Assembly (NCBI GenBank): GCA_019415335.1
Contig: DXKH01000071.1
Coordinates: forward strand, 62,001-126,000
Source of the DNA: Citrobacter sp.
Lineage (GTDB): Bacteria > Pseudomonadota > Gammaproteobacteria > Enterobacterales > Enterobacteriaceae
Direction: 5' to 3'
DNA: 64,000 nt
Part shown: positions 35,695 to 47,476 of the stretch, piece after piece
How the letters are laid out: each line of letters begins with the position of its first letter
Position numbering within the stretch: the stretch's first letter is position 1
Program-made: the position numbers and the translations under genes
The notes under the pieces: model-generated
What the model was told of the DNA's origin: nothing
The model's database searches: none
The model's input: only the letters and a program-made list of their open reading frames with translations

Positions 35695-36699
35695 CTAGCT
35701 GCGGCTTAATACGCCCCGACGATAAAGGTTACGTTTAATGCGCGTTAAACCCGGTTTTGGCTTACGCGGCTCATCCAGACTCGCCAGTACGATTTCCAGC
35801 ACGCGCTCTGCGACATCACGATGACGCTGTGCCACGGCCAGGACCGGGCATTGCAGGAAATCCAGCAGCTCGTTGTCGCCAAAGGTCGCAATCGCCAGAT
35901 CGGATGGCAGCTTACCGTCTCGACGCAACGTCACGTCCATCACCCCCTGCAACAGGGCGAATGAGGTGGTGAACAGCGCTTGCGGCATCGGATGCGTCTC
36001 CAGCCATTTTTCAAATAGCTGTGCCGCCGCGTCACGCTCATAGCTGTTGGCATAAAGGAAATTCACTTCACGCGGATCGTCTTTCCAGGCGGCACGGAAA
36101 CCCTGCTCGCGCAGGAAACTGACGGACAACTCCGGCAACGCGCCCAGATAGAGCACGGTGTCAGCCGGGAACTTACGCAATTCTCCGGCCAGCATTTCGG
36201 CATCGTCCTGATCGGCGCCCACGACGCTGGTAAAATGTTCACGATCTAATGCGCGATCCAGCGCCACAATGGGGAAAGTGTCATTGGCCCAGCGCTGATA
36301 GAACGGGTGTTCCGGCGGCAGCGAGGTGGAGACAATGATCGCATCAACCTGACGCTGTAAAAGATGTTCAATGCAGCGCATTTCGTTATCGGGCTGATCT
36401 TCCGAACACGCAATCAGCAGTTGATAACCACGCTGGCGTGCCTGGCGCTCAAGATAATTTGCAATACGGGTATAGCTCGTGTTCTCCAGGTCCGGAATCA
36501 CCAGACCGATAGAACGTGTGCGTCCAGCACGTAGCCCGGCAGCCACAGCATTCGGGTGGTAATTATGCTCACGCACCACCGCCATGACTTTTTCGACAGT
36601 CTTGTCGCTCACGCGGTATTGCTTTGCTTTTCCGTTAATTACGTAGCTTGCAGTCGTTCGCGATACACCAGCCAGCCGAGCGATTTCATCCAGTTTCAC
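35695..36699 (-). CDS. cra: Catabolite repressor/activator Cra (FruR)
   Basis: Cra is a LacI-family regulator that senses fructose 1-phosphate and controls glycolytic and gluconeogenic flux. I chose the GTG start at 36699 with AAGGGG upstream, giving 334 residues ([20 protein letters not shown]) as in E. coli, where the start is also GTG. The N-terminal helix-turn-helix is followed by the hinge and a periplasmic-binding-protein-like effector domain. It is separated from ilvH by a terminator, so it is a single gene. Confidence 0.97.
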   Translation of the reverse strand: MKLDEIARLAGVSRTTASYVINGKAKQYRVSDKTVEKVMAVVREHNYHPNAVAAGLRAGRTRSIGLVIPDLENTSYTRIANYLERQARQRGYQLLIACSEDQPDNEMRCIEHLLQRQVDAIIVSTSLPPEHPFYQRWANDTFPIVALDRALDREHFTSVVGADQDDAEMLAGELRKFPADTVLYLGALPELSVSFLREQGFRAAWKDDPREVNFLYANSYERDAAAQLFEKWLETHPMPQALFTTSFALLQGVMDVTLRRDGKLPSDLAIATFGDNELLDFLQCPVLAVAQRHRDVAERVLEIVLASLDEPRKPKPGLTRIKRNLYRRGVLSRS

Positions 36700-36825
36700 A
36701 ATTGCCCCTTGCGTAAAATGTACAAACCATAACCATTGTAACGGCATGGGTTAAAATCGGTAACATCTAAGCGCAGAATAGTCACTGCGGCAACCGCTTT
36801 TATTCCGGGTTACCACGGATTTCGC

Positions 36826-36855
36826 AAAAAAATGCCCAACAGAAGAAGTTGGGCA
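36826..36855 (-). terminator. Intrinsic terminator after ilvIH
   Basis: On the minus strand TGCCCAAC and GTTGGGCA (36833-36840 / 36848-36855) form an 8-bp stem with a 7-base loop, followed by seven T. It lies 24 bases after the ilvH stop. Confidence 0.88.
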
Positions 36856-36879
36856 GGTGAATTAACGAAAAGAGAATGA

Positions 36880-37371
36880 TTAGCGCATTATTTTGTCGCC
36901 GCGGGATAGGCCCACCACACCGGAACGGGCGACCTCAACGATTTTTGCCACTTCACGCAGTGTAGCCAGAAAAGCATCCAGCTTATCGCTGGTCCCTGCC
37001 AGTTGAACGGTATAGAGGCTTGGCGTGACATCAATAATCTGTCCGCGAAAGATCTCCGTATTGCGTTTCACCTCTTCCCGACCATAGCCGCTGGCCTGGA
37101 TCTTCACCAGCATGATTTCGCGCTCGACGTGCGCACCGTGCCCAAGCTCACTGACCCGCAGCACATCCACCAGCTTATGCAACTGCTTTTCAATCTGCTC
37201 CAGCACTTTCTCGTCGCCTACCGTCTGGATGGTCATGCGAGAGAGCGTCGGATCGTCCGTCGGCGCAACGGTCAGGCTCTCAATGTTGTAACCGCGCTGA
37301 GCAAAAAGGCCGATCACGCGCGACAGCGCACCGGATTCGTTCTCCAGCAATACTGATAATATCCGGCGCAT
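36880..37371 (-). CDS. ilvH: Acetohydroxyacid synthase III small (regulatory) subunit
   Basis: IlvH is the valine-binding regulatory subunit of acetolactate synthase III. The 163-residue protein begins [33 protein letters not shown], an ACT domain with the valine-contact Gly/Asn region, followed by a second C-terminal domain. The length equals E. coli IlvH. It starts 2 bp after ilvI, so the subunits are made together. Confidence 0.98.
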   Translation of the reverse strand: MRRILSVLLENESGALSRVIGLFAQRGYNIESLTVAPTDDPTLSRMTIQTVGDEKVLEQIEKQLHKLVDVLRVSELGHGAHVEREIMLVKIQASGYGREEVKRNTEIFRGQIIDVTPSLYTVQLAGTSDKLDAFLATLREVAKIVEVARSGVVGLSRGDKIMR

Positions 37372-37373
37372 AA

Positions 37374-39098
37374 TCAGGTCCTCTCCGTTTTACTTAACCA
37401 CATTTCATCCATCCCACCGCCGCGAATCTGCATCGGATAGACGTGTTCGCTGCCATCGACGGTAACATCGACAAACACCAGACGACCGTTTTTCACTTGC
37501 GTCAGCGCTTCACTCAATTGACTTTCCAGCTCGTCAGGACGGGTAATTTGAATGCCGACATGTCCATAGGCCTCCGCCAGGCGAACAAAATCAGGCAGCG
37601 ACTGCATATACGATTGAGAATGGCGCCCCGAGTAGATCATGTCCTGCCACTGCTTCACCATGCCCAGATAACGGTTGTTCAGGTTGAGCACCAGCACCGG
37701 CAGCTCATACTGCAGTGCGGTCGACAACTCCTGAATGTTCATTTGAATACTGCCGTCGCCAGTCACACAGACCACCGTTTCCTCCGGTAGCGCCATTTTC
37801 ACCCCCAGGGCCGCAGGCAGACCGAAGCCCATCGTGCCGAGACCGCCTGAGTTGATCCACCGACGCGGTTTATCGAAGGGGTAATAAAGGGCGGCAAACA
37901 TCTGATGCTGACCCACATCCGACGTCACATATGCATCACCATGAGTCAGACGCCAGATCGCCTCGATGACCGCCTGCGGTTTGATACTTTCACTCTGCGT
38001 GTCATATTTCAGGCACTGACGAGCACGCCAGCGTTCAATCTGCTGCCACCAGTCACGAATATCATCCAGCGGTTGCTGAGTGGATTCGTGCGGTAATAAC
38101 TCCAGTAGCTGCTCCAGCACCTGACGTGCATCACCGACAATAGGGATATCCGCCGTCACCGTTTTGGAGATTGACGTCGGATCGATATCAATGTGCAGTA
38201 CTGTCGCATTCGGGCAGTACTTGGCCAGATTATTCGTCGTGCGATCGTCGAAACGTACCCCGACGGCAAAAATCACGTCGGCGTTATGCATCGTCATGTT
38301 GGCTTCGTAAGTACCGTGCATGCCCAGCATGCCGAGCGACTGACGGTGCGTCGCGGGAAACGCCCCGAGCCCCATCAGCGAAGAGACCACCGGCAGGTTG
38401 AGCGTTTCAATAGTCTGCCGCAGTTGTTCATGACAACCCGCCGTCACCGCCCCGCCGCCAACATAGACAACCGGTTTTTTCGCCGCAACCAGCGTTTGCA
38501 GAGCACGCTTAATCTGCCCTTTATGGCCCGCAGTAGTCGGGTTATATGACCGCATGCTGACTGATTCAGGCCAGGAATAAGGGAGTTTTTTGCCAGGATT
38601 GAGAATATCCTTCGGCAGATCCACCACCACCGGTCCCGGACGGCCGCTCGCCGCCAGCCAGAAGGCCTTTTTCAGTACCTGCGGAATATCTTCCGTTTGC
38701 TTGACCAGAAAACTGTGTTTCACGACCGGGCGGGAGATCCCCACCATGTCGCACTCCTGAAAGGCGTCATAGCCAATCAACGAGGTCGCAACCTGACCGG
38801 AAAGAATCACTAACGGAATAGAATCCATATACGCCGTCGCGATTCCGGTAATCGCATTGGTGGCTCCGGGACCAGAAGTCACCAGCACCACACCCACTTC
38901 CCCCGTCGCCCGCGCCAGGCCATCGGCCATATGTACGGCAGCCTGTTCATGACGGACGAGCACGTGATCGATCCCACCGACCGTATGCAACGCATCATAA
39001 ATATCGAGGACTGCGCCCCCGGGATAACCGAATACCTGCTTAACGCCCTGATCGATAAGCGATCGGACGACCATTTCGGCTCCAGACAACATCTCCAT
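37374..39098 (-). CDS. ilvI: Acetohydroxyacid synthase III large (catalytic) subunit
   Basis: IlvI condenses pyruvate with pyruvate or 2-ketobutyrate, the first common step to valine, leucine and isoleucine. I chose the ATG at 39098 with TGAGG seven bases upstream, giving 574 residues as in E. coli; a GTG four codons earlier overlaps that ribosome binding site. ThDP features are Glu47 region [12 protein letters not shown] and the metal motif GDGSIQMN...NLNN; the FAD region is in the middle domain. Transcription is expected to be Lrp-activated. Confidence 0.97.
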   Translation of the reverse strand: MEMLSGAEMVVRSLIDQGVKQVFGYPGGAVLDIYDALHTVGGIDHVLVRHEQAAVHMADGLARATGEVGVVLVTSGPGATNAITGIATAYMDSIPLVILSGQVATSLIGYDAFQECDMVGISRPVVKHSFLVKQTEDIPQVLKKAFWLAASGRPGPVVVDLPKDILNPGKKLPYSWPESVSMRSYNPTTAGHKGQIKRALQTLVAAKKPVVYVGGGAVTAGCHEQLRQTIETLNLPVVSSLMGLGAFPATHRQSLGMLGMHGTYEANMTMHNADVIFAVGVRFDDRTTNNLAKYCPNATVLHIDIDPTSISKTVTADIPIVGDARQVLEQLLELLPHESTQQPLDDIRDWWQQIERWRARQCLKYDTQSESIKPQAVIEAIWRLTHGDAYVTSDVGQHQMFAALYYPFDKPRRWINSGGLGTMGFGLPAALGVKMALPEETVVCVTGDGSIQMNIQELSTALQYELPVLVLNLNNRYLGMVKQWQDMIYSGRHSQSYMQSLPDFVRLAEAYGHVGIQITRPDELESQLSEALTQVKNGRLVFVDVTVDGSEHVYPMQIRGGGMDEMWLSKTERT

Positions 39099-39370
39099 GG
39101 CTTGCCTCACTGAATGACGATTAATGATGTGTAAAACACCTTAACCGCTCCCCAGGATGCAGGCAATTCTGAGAAAGGAGTAAAGACGCCGGGAAATTAG
39201 CATAAATGAAAGAGATGGGACGGAGAAACGGTGAATTAAACTAAATTTTATTCAGGTAATGATAATTAATCGGCTGAAAATGGGTACATACAGCGAATCA
39301 TCAATTTTTTCGCAGACAGAAAAAAGAATGACAGACTCAATTCAGGATAAAATCCCATAAAATAAAACAT
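39099..39370 (-). promoter_or_regulatory. ilvIH upstream region with a candidate Lrp site
   Basis: The region upstream of ilvI is AT-rich, as expected for the Lrp-activated ilvIH promoter. CTAAATTTTATTCAG (39241-39255) is nearly palindromic and matches about 11 of 15 positions of the Lrp consensus YAGHAWATTWTDCTR. The promoter hexamers are not obvious to me. No gene is seen here. Confidence 0.4.
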
Positions 39371-39404
39371 AAAAAGAATAAACCGGATGTTACATCCGGT
39401 TTAT
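39371..39404 (-). terminator. Terminator after leuO
   Basis: A 13-bp perfect stem (ATAAACCGGATGT 39378-39390 with ACATCCGGTTTAT 39392-39404) lies 12 bases after the leuO stop and is followed on the minus strand by TCTTTTT. Confidence 0.82.
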
Positions 39405-39415
39405 CTCATTCGCGC

Positions 39416-40366
39416 CTAACGTTTGCAGACAGAAGCTAACAGTTCTTCCATCCATTGATGTCCTTTATCCCGACCGGCAGCTTCATGCCATGAAAGATAA
39501 CAGGTTCTGCTATTCAGTTTTAAAGGTAACGGTAATATTTGTAGATCCAGAGAAGTCGCGAACTCTTCAGCCAACCAGCGTGGGGCAATGGCTACCAGAT
39601 GCGTTTGCGAAACAACATTAAGCACACTGGTTAATGCCATCCCCTGATAGGCCACACACGATTGTGAATCAACCGTGTCATACCAGGGACGACTAAATGA
39701 ATCAAAACGATCCAGTGAAACAACAGCATGCTGTTCATTATAAACATCGCTTTCCACTAGTGGTCCGTTAATGCGTGGATGTTTACGACTGGCAACCAGC
39801 ACCATTTCATCATTAAACAATGGAACACTCATAAATTCAGGGCGACGGAATTCTTCATAGCTAATAACGAACTCAGTTTCCTGATAACGTAATTGGTGTT
39901 CCGTGTCTTTATTTAATGATGATTTAAATACAACATGAATATTGGGAGCGATTTTTTCAACACGATTATAAATCAATGAGGTCAGTGTATTATCCAGGGG
40001 ACTGCAAACACAAAGATGAAAAATGCGCTCACTACTACCGGGTTCAAAACCGGAACCGGGCAATTCATTCTGTACTAATTGCAGCGCCTGGCGGACAGAA
40101 CCGAAAAGCTGGAAAGCCCGTGCGGTAGGCTGGATCCCGCGACCGTAACGCACGAAAAGTTCATCATTGAACATCACTTTAAGACGCGCCACAGCGTTAC
40201 TTACTGCAGGCTGCGACATCCCGAGAGCATGTGCGGCACGGGTAATATTCTGCTCCTGCATTACCGCATCAAATACAGTCAATAGATTAAGATCAACCAT
40301 ACGAAGTTGCGGTTTATCCATCTCTGAATGATGGGGATTGGTTTTATCAACGGTTACTTCTGGCAT
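39416..40366 (-). CDS. leuO: LysR-family global regulator LeuO
   Basis: LeuO is a LysR-type antagonist of H-NS that derepresses silenced genes (bgl, cas, fimbriae and others). The start at 40366 follows TGGAG by six bases and gives 316 residues, near E. coli's 314; the open frame extends 51 codons upstream without similarity. The N-terminal helix-turn-helix reads [20 protein letters not shown] followed by [16 protein letters not shown]; the rest is the effector domain. It sits between ilvIH and divergent leuLABCD in AT-rich DNA. Confidence 0.96.
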   Translation of the reverse strand: MPEVTVDKTNPHHSEMDKPQLRMVDLNLLTVFDAVMQEQNITRAAHALGMSQPAVSNAVARLKVMFNDELFVRYGRGIQPTARAFQLFGSVRQALQLVQNELPGSGFEPGSSERIFHLCVCSPLDNTLTSLIYNRVEKIAPNIHVVFKSSLNKDTEHQLRYQETEFVISYEEFRRPEFMSVPLFNDEMVLVASRKHPRINGPLVESDVYNEQHAVVSLDRFDSFSRPWYDTVDSQSCVAYQGMALTSVLNVVSQTHLVAIAPRWLAEEFATSLDLQILPLPLKLNSRTCYLSWHEAAGRDKGHQWMEELLASVCKR

Positions 40367-40960
40367 AGTTAACTCCACTGTCACGCTTAACTCCCTTTTT
40401 TCTTGCCGGAATGCAGAGAAATAATCTCGGAAAATATGATTTACCATGCATATAAAATAAGAAAAAGGGTAACGATAGAAATTAGGAAAACATAAAGGCA
40501 CCGAATAAATGCGCAACAAACGGGTGCCTGCGTGATGTGGAATTCGTCACAGCACGATAAATCATAAAGTTTTAATGACGAACGCAATATAAACATAAGG
40601 AACACCGATAAACAATCATGCACTTGGTGAATAAAAGTGTGAATTTTAATTGACTATTTATATTACTCACGCGTTAACGATTAACATTAGCTTATCAATG
40701 ATATTGTTTCCGCAGAGGCCAATTGATTAACAACATCAATAAAACCATTAAGATCATGCAGATAAAAAATCAATCCCCGTCGACCTCGAATAAACTACCG
40801 TTACGTTAATTGAAAAAAAATATGCTCAATTATGTCAAACAATGAAAAATGTGAATGCCCTCCGTTTTTTAATAGGGAATAATGGAAAAAATTCAGCACA
40901 ATTAGCTAAAGCACTCTATCCGATCCTTTCTTCCTGTGAGGGCGTTTTCGTGGTGCGGGG
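40367..40960. promoter_or_regulatory. AT-rich leuO-leuL divergent control region
   Basis: About 590 bp separate leuO from the leu promoter. The stretch 40430-40880 is markedly AT-rich with many A/T runs, unlike its neighbours. In E. coli the equivalent DNA binds H-NS and LeuO and keeps leuO silent. I see no gene: the short open frames here lack ribosome binding sites and familiar sequence. Binding by H-NS is inferred from composition and known biology. Confidence 0.55.
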
Positions 40961-40989
40961 TTGACATCAGCCATCGTATCCAGTACCAC
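40961..40989 (+). promoter_or_regulatory. leuLABCD promoter
   Basis: A perfect -35 TTGACA (40961-40966) is followed after 17 bases by TACCAC (40984-40989), in the same position as the E. coli leu promoter relative to leuL. Transcription should start near 40996, about 28 bases before the leader peptide. Confidence 0.7.
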
Positions 40990-41023
40990 TAAAAGCATAT
41001 CGCATTCGCCTGGAGTTGATTTA

Positions 41024-41110
41024 ATGATTCGTATCGCTCGCTTTAACGGTCTACTACTACTAAACGCATCTTCGTTGCGCGGTAGACTGGTGAGCGACAT
41101 TCAGCATTAA
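41024..41110 (+). CDS. leuL: leu operon leader peptide LeuL
   Basis: This 28-residue leader reads MIRIARFNGLLLLNASSLRG then RLVSDIQH. Four consecutive rare CTA leucine codons sit in the middle (residues 10-13), so shortage of leucyl-tRNA stalls the ribosome and prevents the downstream terminator from forming. GGAG upstream (41012-41015) serves as ribosome binding site. The length equals E. coli LeuL, and residues 9-19 (GLLLLNASSLR plus G) are the same. Confidence 0.93.
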   Translation: MIRIARFNGLLLLNASSLRGRLVSDIQH

Positions 41111-41130
41111 GTCGTATCCAGTAAGATAAA

Positions 41131-41158
41131 AAACCCGCGCCGTTGCGCGGGTTTTTTT
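41131..41158 (+). terminator. leu attenuator
   Basis: AAACCCGCGC (41131-41140) pairs with GCGCGGGTTT (41145-41154) around CGTT and runs into seven or more T. It lies 20 bases after leuL and 42 bases before leuA, the expected place of the attenuator terminator. Confidence 0.92.
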
Positions 41159-41199
41159 ATGCTCGAAGCAAGGCGCCCTAAAGACCAAGGACCTAAAAC

Positions 41200-43862
<2,663 letters not shown>

Positions 43863-43864
43863 TC

Positions 43865-45265
43865 ATGGCTAAAACGTTATACGAAAAATTGTTTGATGCG
43901 CATGTCGTCTATGAAGCGCAAAACGAAACCCCGCTGCTGTACATCGACCGACATCTGGTGCATGAAGTGACCTCTCCGCAGGCGTTCGATGGCCTGCGTG
44001 CGCATGGCCGTCCGGTTCGCCAGCCGGGCAAAACCTTTGCCACGATGGATCACAACGTTTCCACGCAGACCAAAGATATTAATGCCTCCGGCGAGATGGC
44101 GCGTATCCAGATGCAGGAACTGATTAAGAACTGCAACGAATTTGGCGTTGAGCTGTACGATCTGAACCACCCGTATCAGGGCATCGTTCACGTGATGGGG
44201 CCCGAACAAGGCGTCACCCTGCCGGGAATGACCATCGTCTGCGGCGACTCGCATACCGCGACCCACGGCGCCTTTGGCGCGCTGGCGTTCGGTATCGGCA
44301 CCTCCGAAGTCGAGCACGTGCTGGCAACCCAGACCCTGAAGCAGGGCCGCGCCAAAACCATGAAGATTGAAGTCAACGGCACCGCCGCGCCGGGGATCAC
44401 CGCGAAAGATATCGTGCTGGCGATTATCGGTAAAACCGGTAGCGCAGGCGGCACCGGCCATGTCGTTGAGTTTTGCGGCGATGCCATCCGAGCCCTGAGC
44501 ATGGAAGGCCGCATGACCCTGTGCAACATGGCGATTGAAATGGGCGCCAAAGCCGGATTAGTCGCCCCGGATGAAACGACCTTTAACTACGTCAAAGGTC
44601 GTCTGCACGCGCCGAAAGGCAAAGATTTTGATGATGCGGTTGCATACTGGAAAACGCTGCAAACCGACGCCGACGCACGCTTTGATACCGTTGTCACCTT
44701 ACAGGCTGAAGAAATTGCTCCGCAGGTGACCTGGGGAACCAACCCGGGCCAGGTGATCTCTGTGACCGACAACATTCCCGATCCGGCGTCGTTTACCGAT
44801 CCGGTTGAGCGCGCCAGCGCCGAAAAAGCGCTGGCCTATATGGGCCTGAAACCGGGTGTGCCGTTAACGGAAGTGGCGATCGATAAAGTGTTCATCGGCT
44901 CGTGCACCAACTCGCGTATTGAAGATTTGCGCGCCGCCGCAGAGGTCGCCAAAGGCCGTAAAGTCGCGCCAGGCGTCCAGGCGCTGGTGGTTCCAGGCTC
45001 CGGCCCGGTGAAAGCGCAGGCAGAAGCGGAAGGACTGGATAAGATCTTTATCGAAGCTGGTTTCGAATGGCGTCTGCCGGGTTGCTCCATGTGTCTGGCC
45101 ATGAACAACGACCGTCTGAATCCGGGTGAGCGCTGCGCGTCGACCAGCAACCGTAACTTCGAAGGGCGTCAGGGGCGCGGTGGTCGTACCCATCTGGTCA
45201 GCCCGGCGATGGCCGCTGCCGCCGCCGTTACCGGCCATTTTGCCGACATTCGCCGCATCAAATAA
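43865..45265 (+). CDS. leuC: 3-isopropylmalate dehydratase large subunit LeuC
   Basis: LeuC is the [4Fe-4S] aconitase-family subunit that, with LeuD, isomerises 2- to 3-isopropylmalate. The 466-residue protein carries the cluster cysteines in [15 protein letters not shown] (near 347) and [11 protein letters not shown] (near 407 and 410), and the active-site motif [13 protein letters not shown]. The length equals E. coli LeuC. Confidence 0.98.
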   Translation: MAKTLYEKLFDAHVVYEAQNETPLLYIDRHLVHEVTSPQAFDGLRAHGRPVRQPGKTFATMDHNVSTQTKDINASGEMARIQMQELIKNCNEFGVELYDLNHPYQGIVHVMGPEQGVTLPGMTIVCGDSHTATHGAFGALAFGIGTSEVEHVLATQTLKQGRAKTMKIEVNGTAAPGITAKDIVLAIIGKTGSAGGTGHVVEFCGDAIRALSMEGRMTLCNMAIEMGAKAGLVAPDETTFNYVKGRLHAPKGKDFDDAVAYWKTLQTDADARFDTVVTLQAEEIAPQVTWGTNPGQVISVTDNIPDPASFTDPVERASAEKALAYMGLKPGVPLTEVAIDKVFIGSCTNSRIEDLRAAAEVAKGRKVAPGVQALVVPGSGPVKAQAEAEGLDKIFIEAGFEWRLPGCSMCLAMNNDRLNPGERCASTSNRNFEGRQGRGGRTHLVSPAMAAAAAVTGHFADIRRIK

Positions 45266-45275
45266 GGAGACTCCC

Positions 45276-45881
45276 ATGGCAGAAAAATTTACCCAACATA
45301 CAGGCCTGGTTGTCCCGCTGGATGCCGCCAACGTCGATACCGACGCGATCATTCCTAAGCAGTTTTTGCAGAAGGTCACCCGCACCGGTTTTGGTGCCCA
45401 CCTGTTCAATGACTGGCGTTTTCTGGATGAGAACGGTCAACAGCCGAACCCGGAATTCGTCCTGAACTTCCCTGAATACCAGGGGGCCTCGATTCTGCTG
45501 GCGCGTGAAAACTTCGGCTGCGGCTCTTCCCGTGAGCACGCGCCGTGGGCGCTGACGGACTACGGCTTTAAAGTGGTGATTGCGCCGAGCTTCGCGGACA
45601 TCTTCTACGGCAACAGCTTTAACAACCAGCTGCTGCCGGTGAAATTAAGCGACGAACAGGTCGATGAACTGTTCAACCTGGTCAAAGCCAATCCGGGGAT
45701 TACATTTGAAGTGGACCTGGTAGCGCAGGTCGTGAAAGCAGGCGATAAGTCTTACAGCTTTAAGATCGATGACTTCCGCCGCCACTGCATGCTGAACGGC
45801 CTGGACAGCATCGGGTTGACGCTGCAGCACGAAGCCGCCATCACCGAGTACGAAGACAAGCAGCCCGCGTTTATGCGCTAA
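45276..45881 (+). CDS. leuD: 3-isopropylmalate dehydratase small subunit LeuD
   Basis: LeuD supplies the swivel domain of isopropylmalate isomerase. The ATG at 45276 follows AAGGAGA (45264-45270) and gives 201 residues ([20 protein letters not shown]), as in E. coli; the open frame extends 50 codons back inside leuC and is not used. The substrate-phase motifs [13 protein letters not shown] and [11 protein letters not shown] are visible. It ends the leu operon and is followed by a REP pair. Confidence 0.98.
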   Translation: MAEKFTQHTGLVVPLDAANVDTDAIIPKQFLQKVTRTGFGAHLFNDWRFLDENGQQPNPEFVLNFPEYQGASILLARENFGCGSSREHAPWALTDYGFKVVIAPSFADIFYGNSFNNQLLPVKLSDEQVDELFNLVKANPGITFEVDLVAQVVKAGDKSYSFKIDDFRRHCMLNGLDSIGLTLQHEAAITEYEDKQPAFMR

Positions 45882-45889
45882 GCCCGCAA

Positions 45890-45961
45890 TGCCGGATGCG
45901 CTGCGCTTATCCGGCCTACGAATTTCTGTAGGTCGGATAAGGCGTTAGCCGCCATCCGGCA
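45890..45961. repeat. REP pair (BIME) between convergent leuD and setA
   Basis: Two inverted REP units, TGCCGGATGCGC...TTATCCGGCCTAC (45890-45919) and GTAGGTCGGATAAGG...GCCATCCGGCA (45928-45961), face each other across 8 bases. They fill the gap between the two convergent genes and likely act as transcript stabiliser or terminator for both. Confidence 0.85.
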
Positions 45962-45970
45962 ATCCATAAA

Positions 45971-47149
45971 TCAAACGTCTTTCACCCGCCCGGTCATCAC
46001 CAACGTAACCAGCGAAATCGCCGCAATCACCCAGTACACCGCGAAGTGACCGTAGCTCTGCGCAACCGCCCCCTGGATCACCCCCGCCAGAATGACGCCC
46101 GTCGAAATGCTGTTGGTAAAGAGCGTTGTCGCCGATCCGGCCCTGCCCGGCATCAGATCCTGAAACCAGAGCATGCCAATACCGGCAATGATCCCGATAA
46201 ACGCCGCATTAAACAGTTGCAACATCAGCAGCGCCTGATGACTGTGGAAGAAAATCAGCCCGAGATAAAACAGCACGCCCGCGGTGACGGCAATAAGCAT
46301 CATCCGGCGCTTACCGAAGCGTTTTACGTAGAAGCCGGCAAGGATCATGATCGGAATTTCCAGTCCTGCGGCGGTGCCCATCAGGATCCCGGCAAGCTTA
46401 TCTGGCAGTCCAAGCTCCGCGCTAATCCATAGCGGCATATCAATGATGTACATGGTGTTACAGGTCCACATCAGCGTGGAGGCAATAAACAGCATGCGGA
46501 CGTTTTTATCCTGCCAGCCACCTGTCTGGATCACCGGCACATCCGCGGGTTGTTCAACACGGGCGACGGACGGCAGCATAAAGGCAATCAGGATGAAACT
46601 GAGCGCAAAAATCGCGGCGGCAATCGAAAACATCACGGTAAAGCCGTAATTCAGCGCCAGCATAAAGGCCAGCGGTGGGCCAATCACCCACGCCAGCGAG
46701 AGCTGGGCACGCATCACTGAGCTGAACATCACCACTTCACGCGCCGAGCTGTCGGCATATTCCCGCGCCAGCGCGAACAATTGCGGCATCGCGGTATTTG
46801 CCAGCGACGCCAGCAGTACGCCGCAGGTGATCAGTGTCAGGTAGTGACGATTAAAGGCAAACAGCAGCGCATTACCGACCGCCATCAGGCAACAGAACAG
46901 AATCAGCTTGCGCCGGTCTCCCTGGCTGTCGGATCGTTTTGCCAGCGCAAGGCTCACACCAATCCCGGCGATGGCGTTAACGGTGTAGAACAGCCCCACC
47001 CAGAACGGCTGCGCCCCAACTTCGCGACTGAGAAACAGGCTTAGCGTCGGGGCCTGTAACGCCCCCGCCACGCCCATCATGAAGGCGACCAGCATGAACG
47101 CCGCGTACACACCGTTGAGACGTCGTCCCATCGTCATTAACCAGAGCAT
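45971..47149 (-). CDS. setA: Sugar efflux transporter SetA
   Basis: SetA is a 12-helix major facilitator that exports glucose, lactose and related glycosides and helps relieve glucose-phosphate stress. The ATG at 47149 follows TAAGGA by seven bases and gives 392 residues (MLWLMTMGRRLNGVYAAFML), the E. coli length. The MFS loop motif (AKRSDSQGDRRKL) between helices 2 and 3 is present. It begins 31 bases after the SgrS terminator on the same strand, so read-through from sgrS would co-express it. Confidence 0.96.
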   Translation of the reverse strand: MLWLMTMGRRLNGVYAAFMLVAFMMGVAGALQAPTLSLFLSREVGAQPFWVGLFYTVNAIAGIGVSLALAKRSDSQGDRRKLILFCCLMAVGNALLFAFNRHYLTLITCGVLLASLANTAMPQLFALAREYADSSAREVVMFSSVMRAQLSLAWVIGPPLAFMLALNYGFTVMFSIAAAIFALSFILIAFMLPSVARVEQPADVPVIQTGGWQDKNVRMLFIASTLMWTCNTMYIIDMPLWISAELGLPDKLAGILMGTAAGLEIPIMILAGFYVKRFGKRRMMLIAVTAGVLFYLGLIFFHSHQALLMLQLFNAAFIGIIAGIGMLWFQDLMPGRAGSATTLFTNSISTGVILAGVIQGAVAQSYGHFAVYWVIAAISLVTLVMTGRVKDV

Positions 47150-47179
47150 TTTTTTCCTTAATATACGCGAAGCCAAAAC

Positions 47180-47409
47180 GAAAAAAGCCAGCAGATAATA
47201 CCTGCTGGCGCGGCGATTAACACCAATACTCAGTCACACATGATGTCTGCTACTCCAGGGTCAGGCTGTCACCTCCCACTGCATCAGTTCTTCCAGCATC
47301 TTTAAGCGCTGCGGCGCGCTCAGGCAAGCCAACCAGGACAACCCTTCTGTCGCGGCAAAGTACTTCTGATAGAACTGGCGCATAGATGACCCCTTCATAA
47401 TGCTTCATC
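47180..47409 (-). ncRNA. sgrS: Dual-function small RNA SgrS
   Basis: SgrS is an Hfq-dependent RNA made under glucose-phosphate stress that blocks ptsG mRNA. The 5' end is placed at GATGAAGC (complement of 47402-47409), 7 bases after a candidate -10 AATAAT. The seed region ATCATGTGTGACTGAGTATT (complement of 47225-47244) is identical to the E. coli base-pairing segment as I recall it. The 3' end is a GCCAGCAG/CTGCTGGC hairpin (47187-47209) with a six-T tail. The ~230-nt length fits the 227-nt E. coli RNA. It is divergent from sgrR. Confidence 0.93.
47261..47383 (-). CDS. sgrT: SgrT peptide encoded within SgrS
   Basis: Inside SgrS an open frame of 40 codons starts MRQFYQKYFAATEGLSWLAC and continues LSAPQRLKMLEELMQWEVTA. 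It matches the E. coli SgrT peptide (43 residues, MRQFYQHYF...LEGLMQW...), which inhibits glucose uptake through PtsG. GAAGGGG 5-12 bases upstream is a good ribosome binding site. The tail after MQW is shorter and different. The stop is 17 bases before the base-pairing seed. Confidence 0.88.
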   Translation of the reverse strand: MRQFYQKYFAATEGLSWLACLSAPQRLKMLEELMQWEVTA

Positions 47410-47476
47410 GGAATGTATTATTGGCCTAATATAGGGAAAATAAAATTGCTGAGTTTTCCGCAGGAGTTCCCCTTTT
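47410..47476. promoter_or_regulatory. sgrR-sgrS divergent promoter region
   Basis: The 67 bases between SgrS and the sgrR start hold AATAAT (complement of 47417-47422) as a -10 for sgrS. SgrR binding here is known in E. coli; I cannot define its site by eye. The sgrR ribosome binding site CAGGAG is at 47461-47466. Confidence 0.5.

Noticed and set aside
40906..41100. 64-codon minus-strand frame opposite the leu leader
   Set aside because: It overlaps the leu promoter and leuL on the other strand and has no ribosome binding site.
45126..45275. Extended leuD start inside leuC
   Set aside because: The frame is open by chance; the ATG at 45276 has AAGGAGA and matches the E. coli protein.
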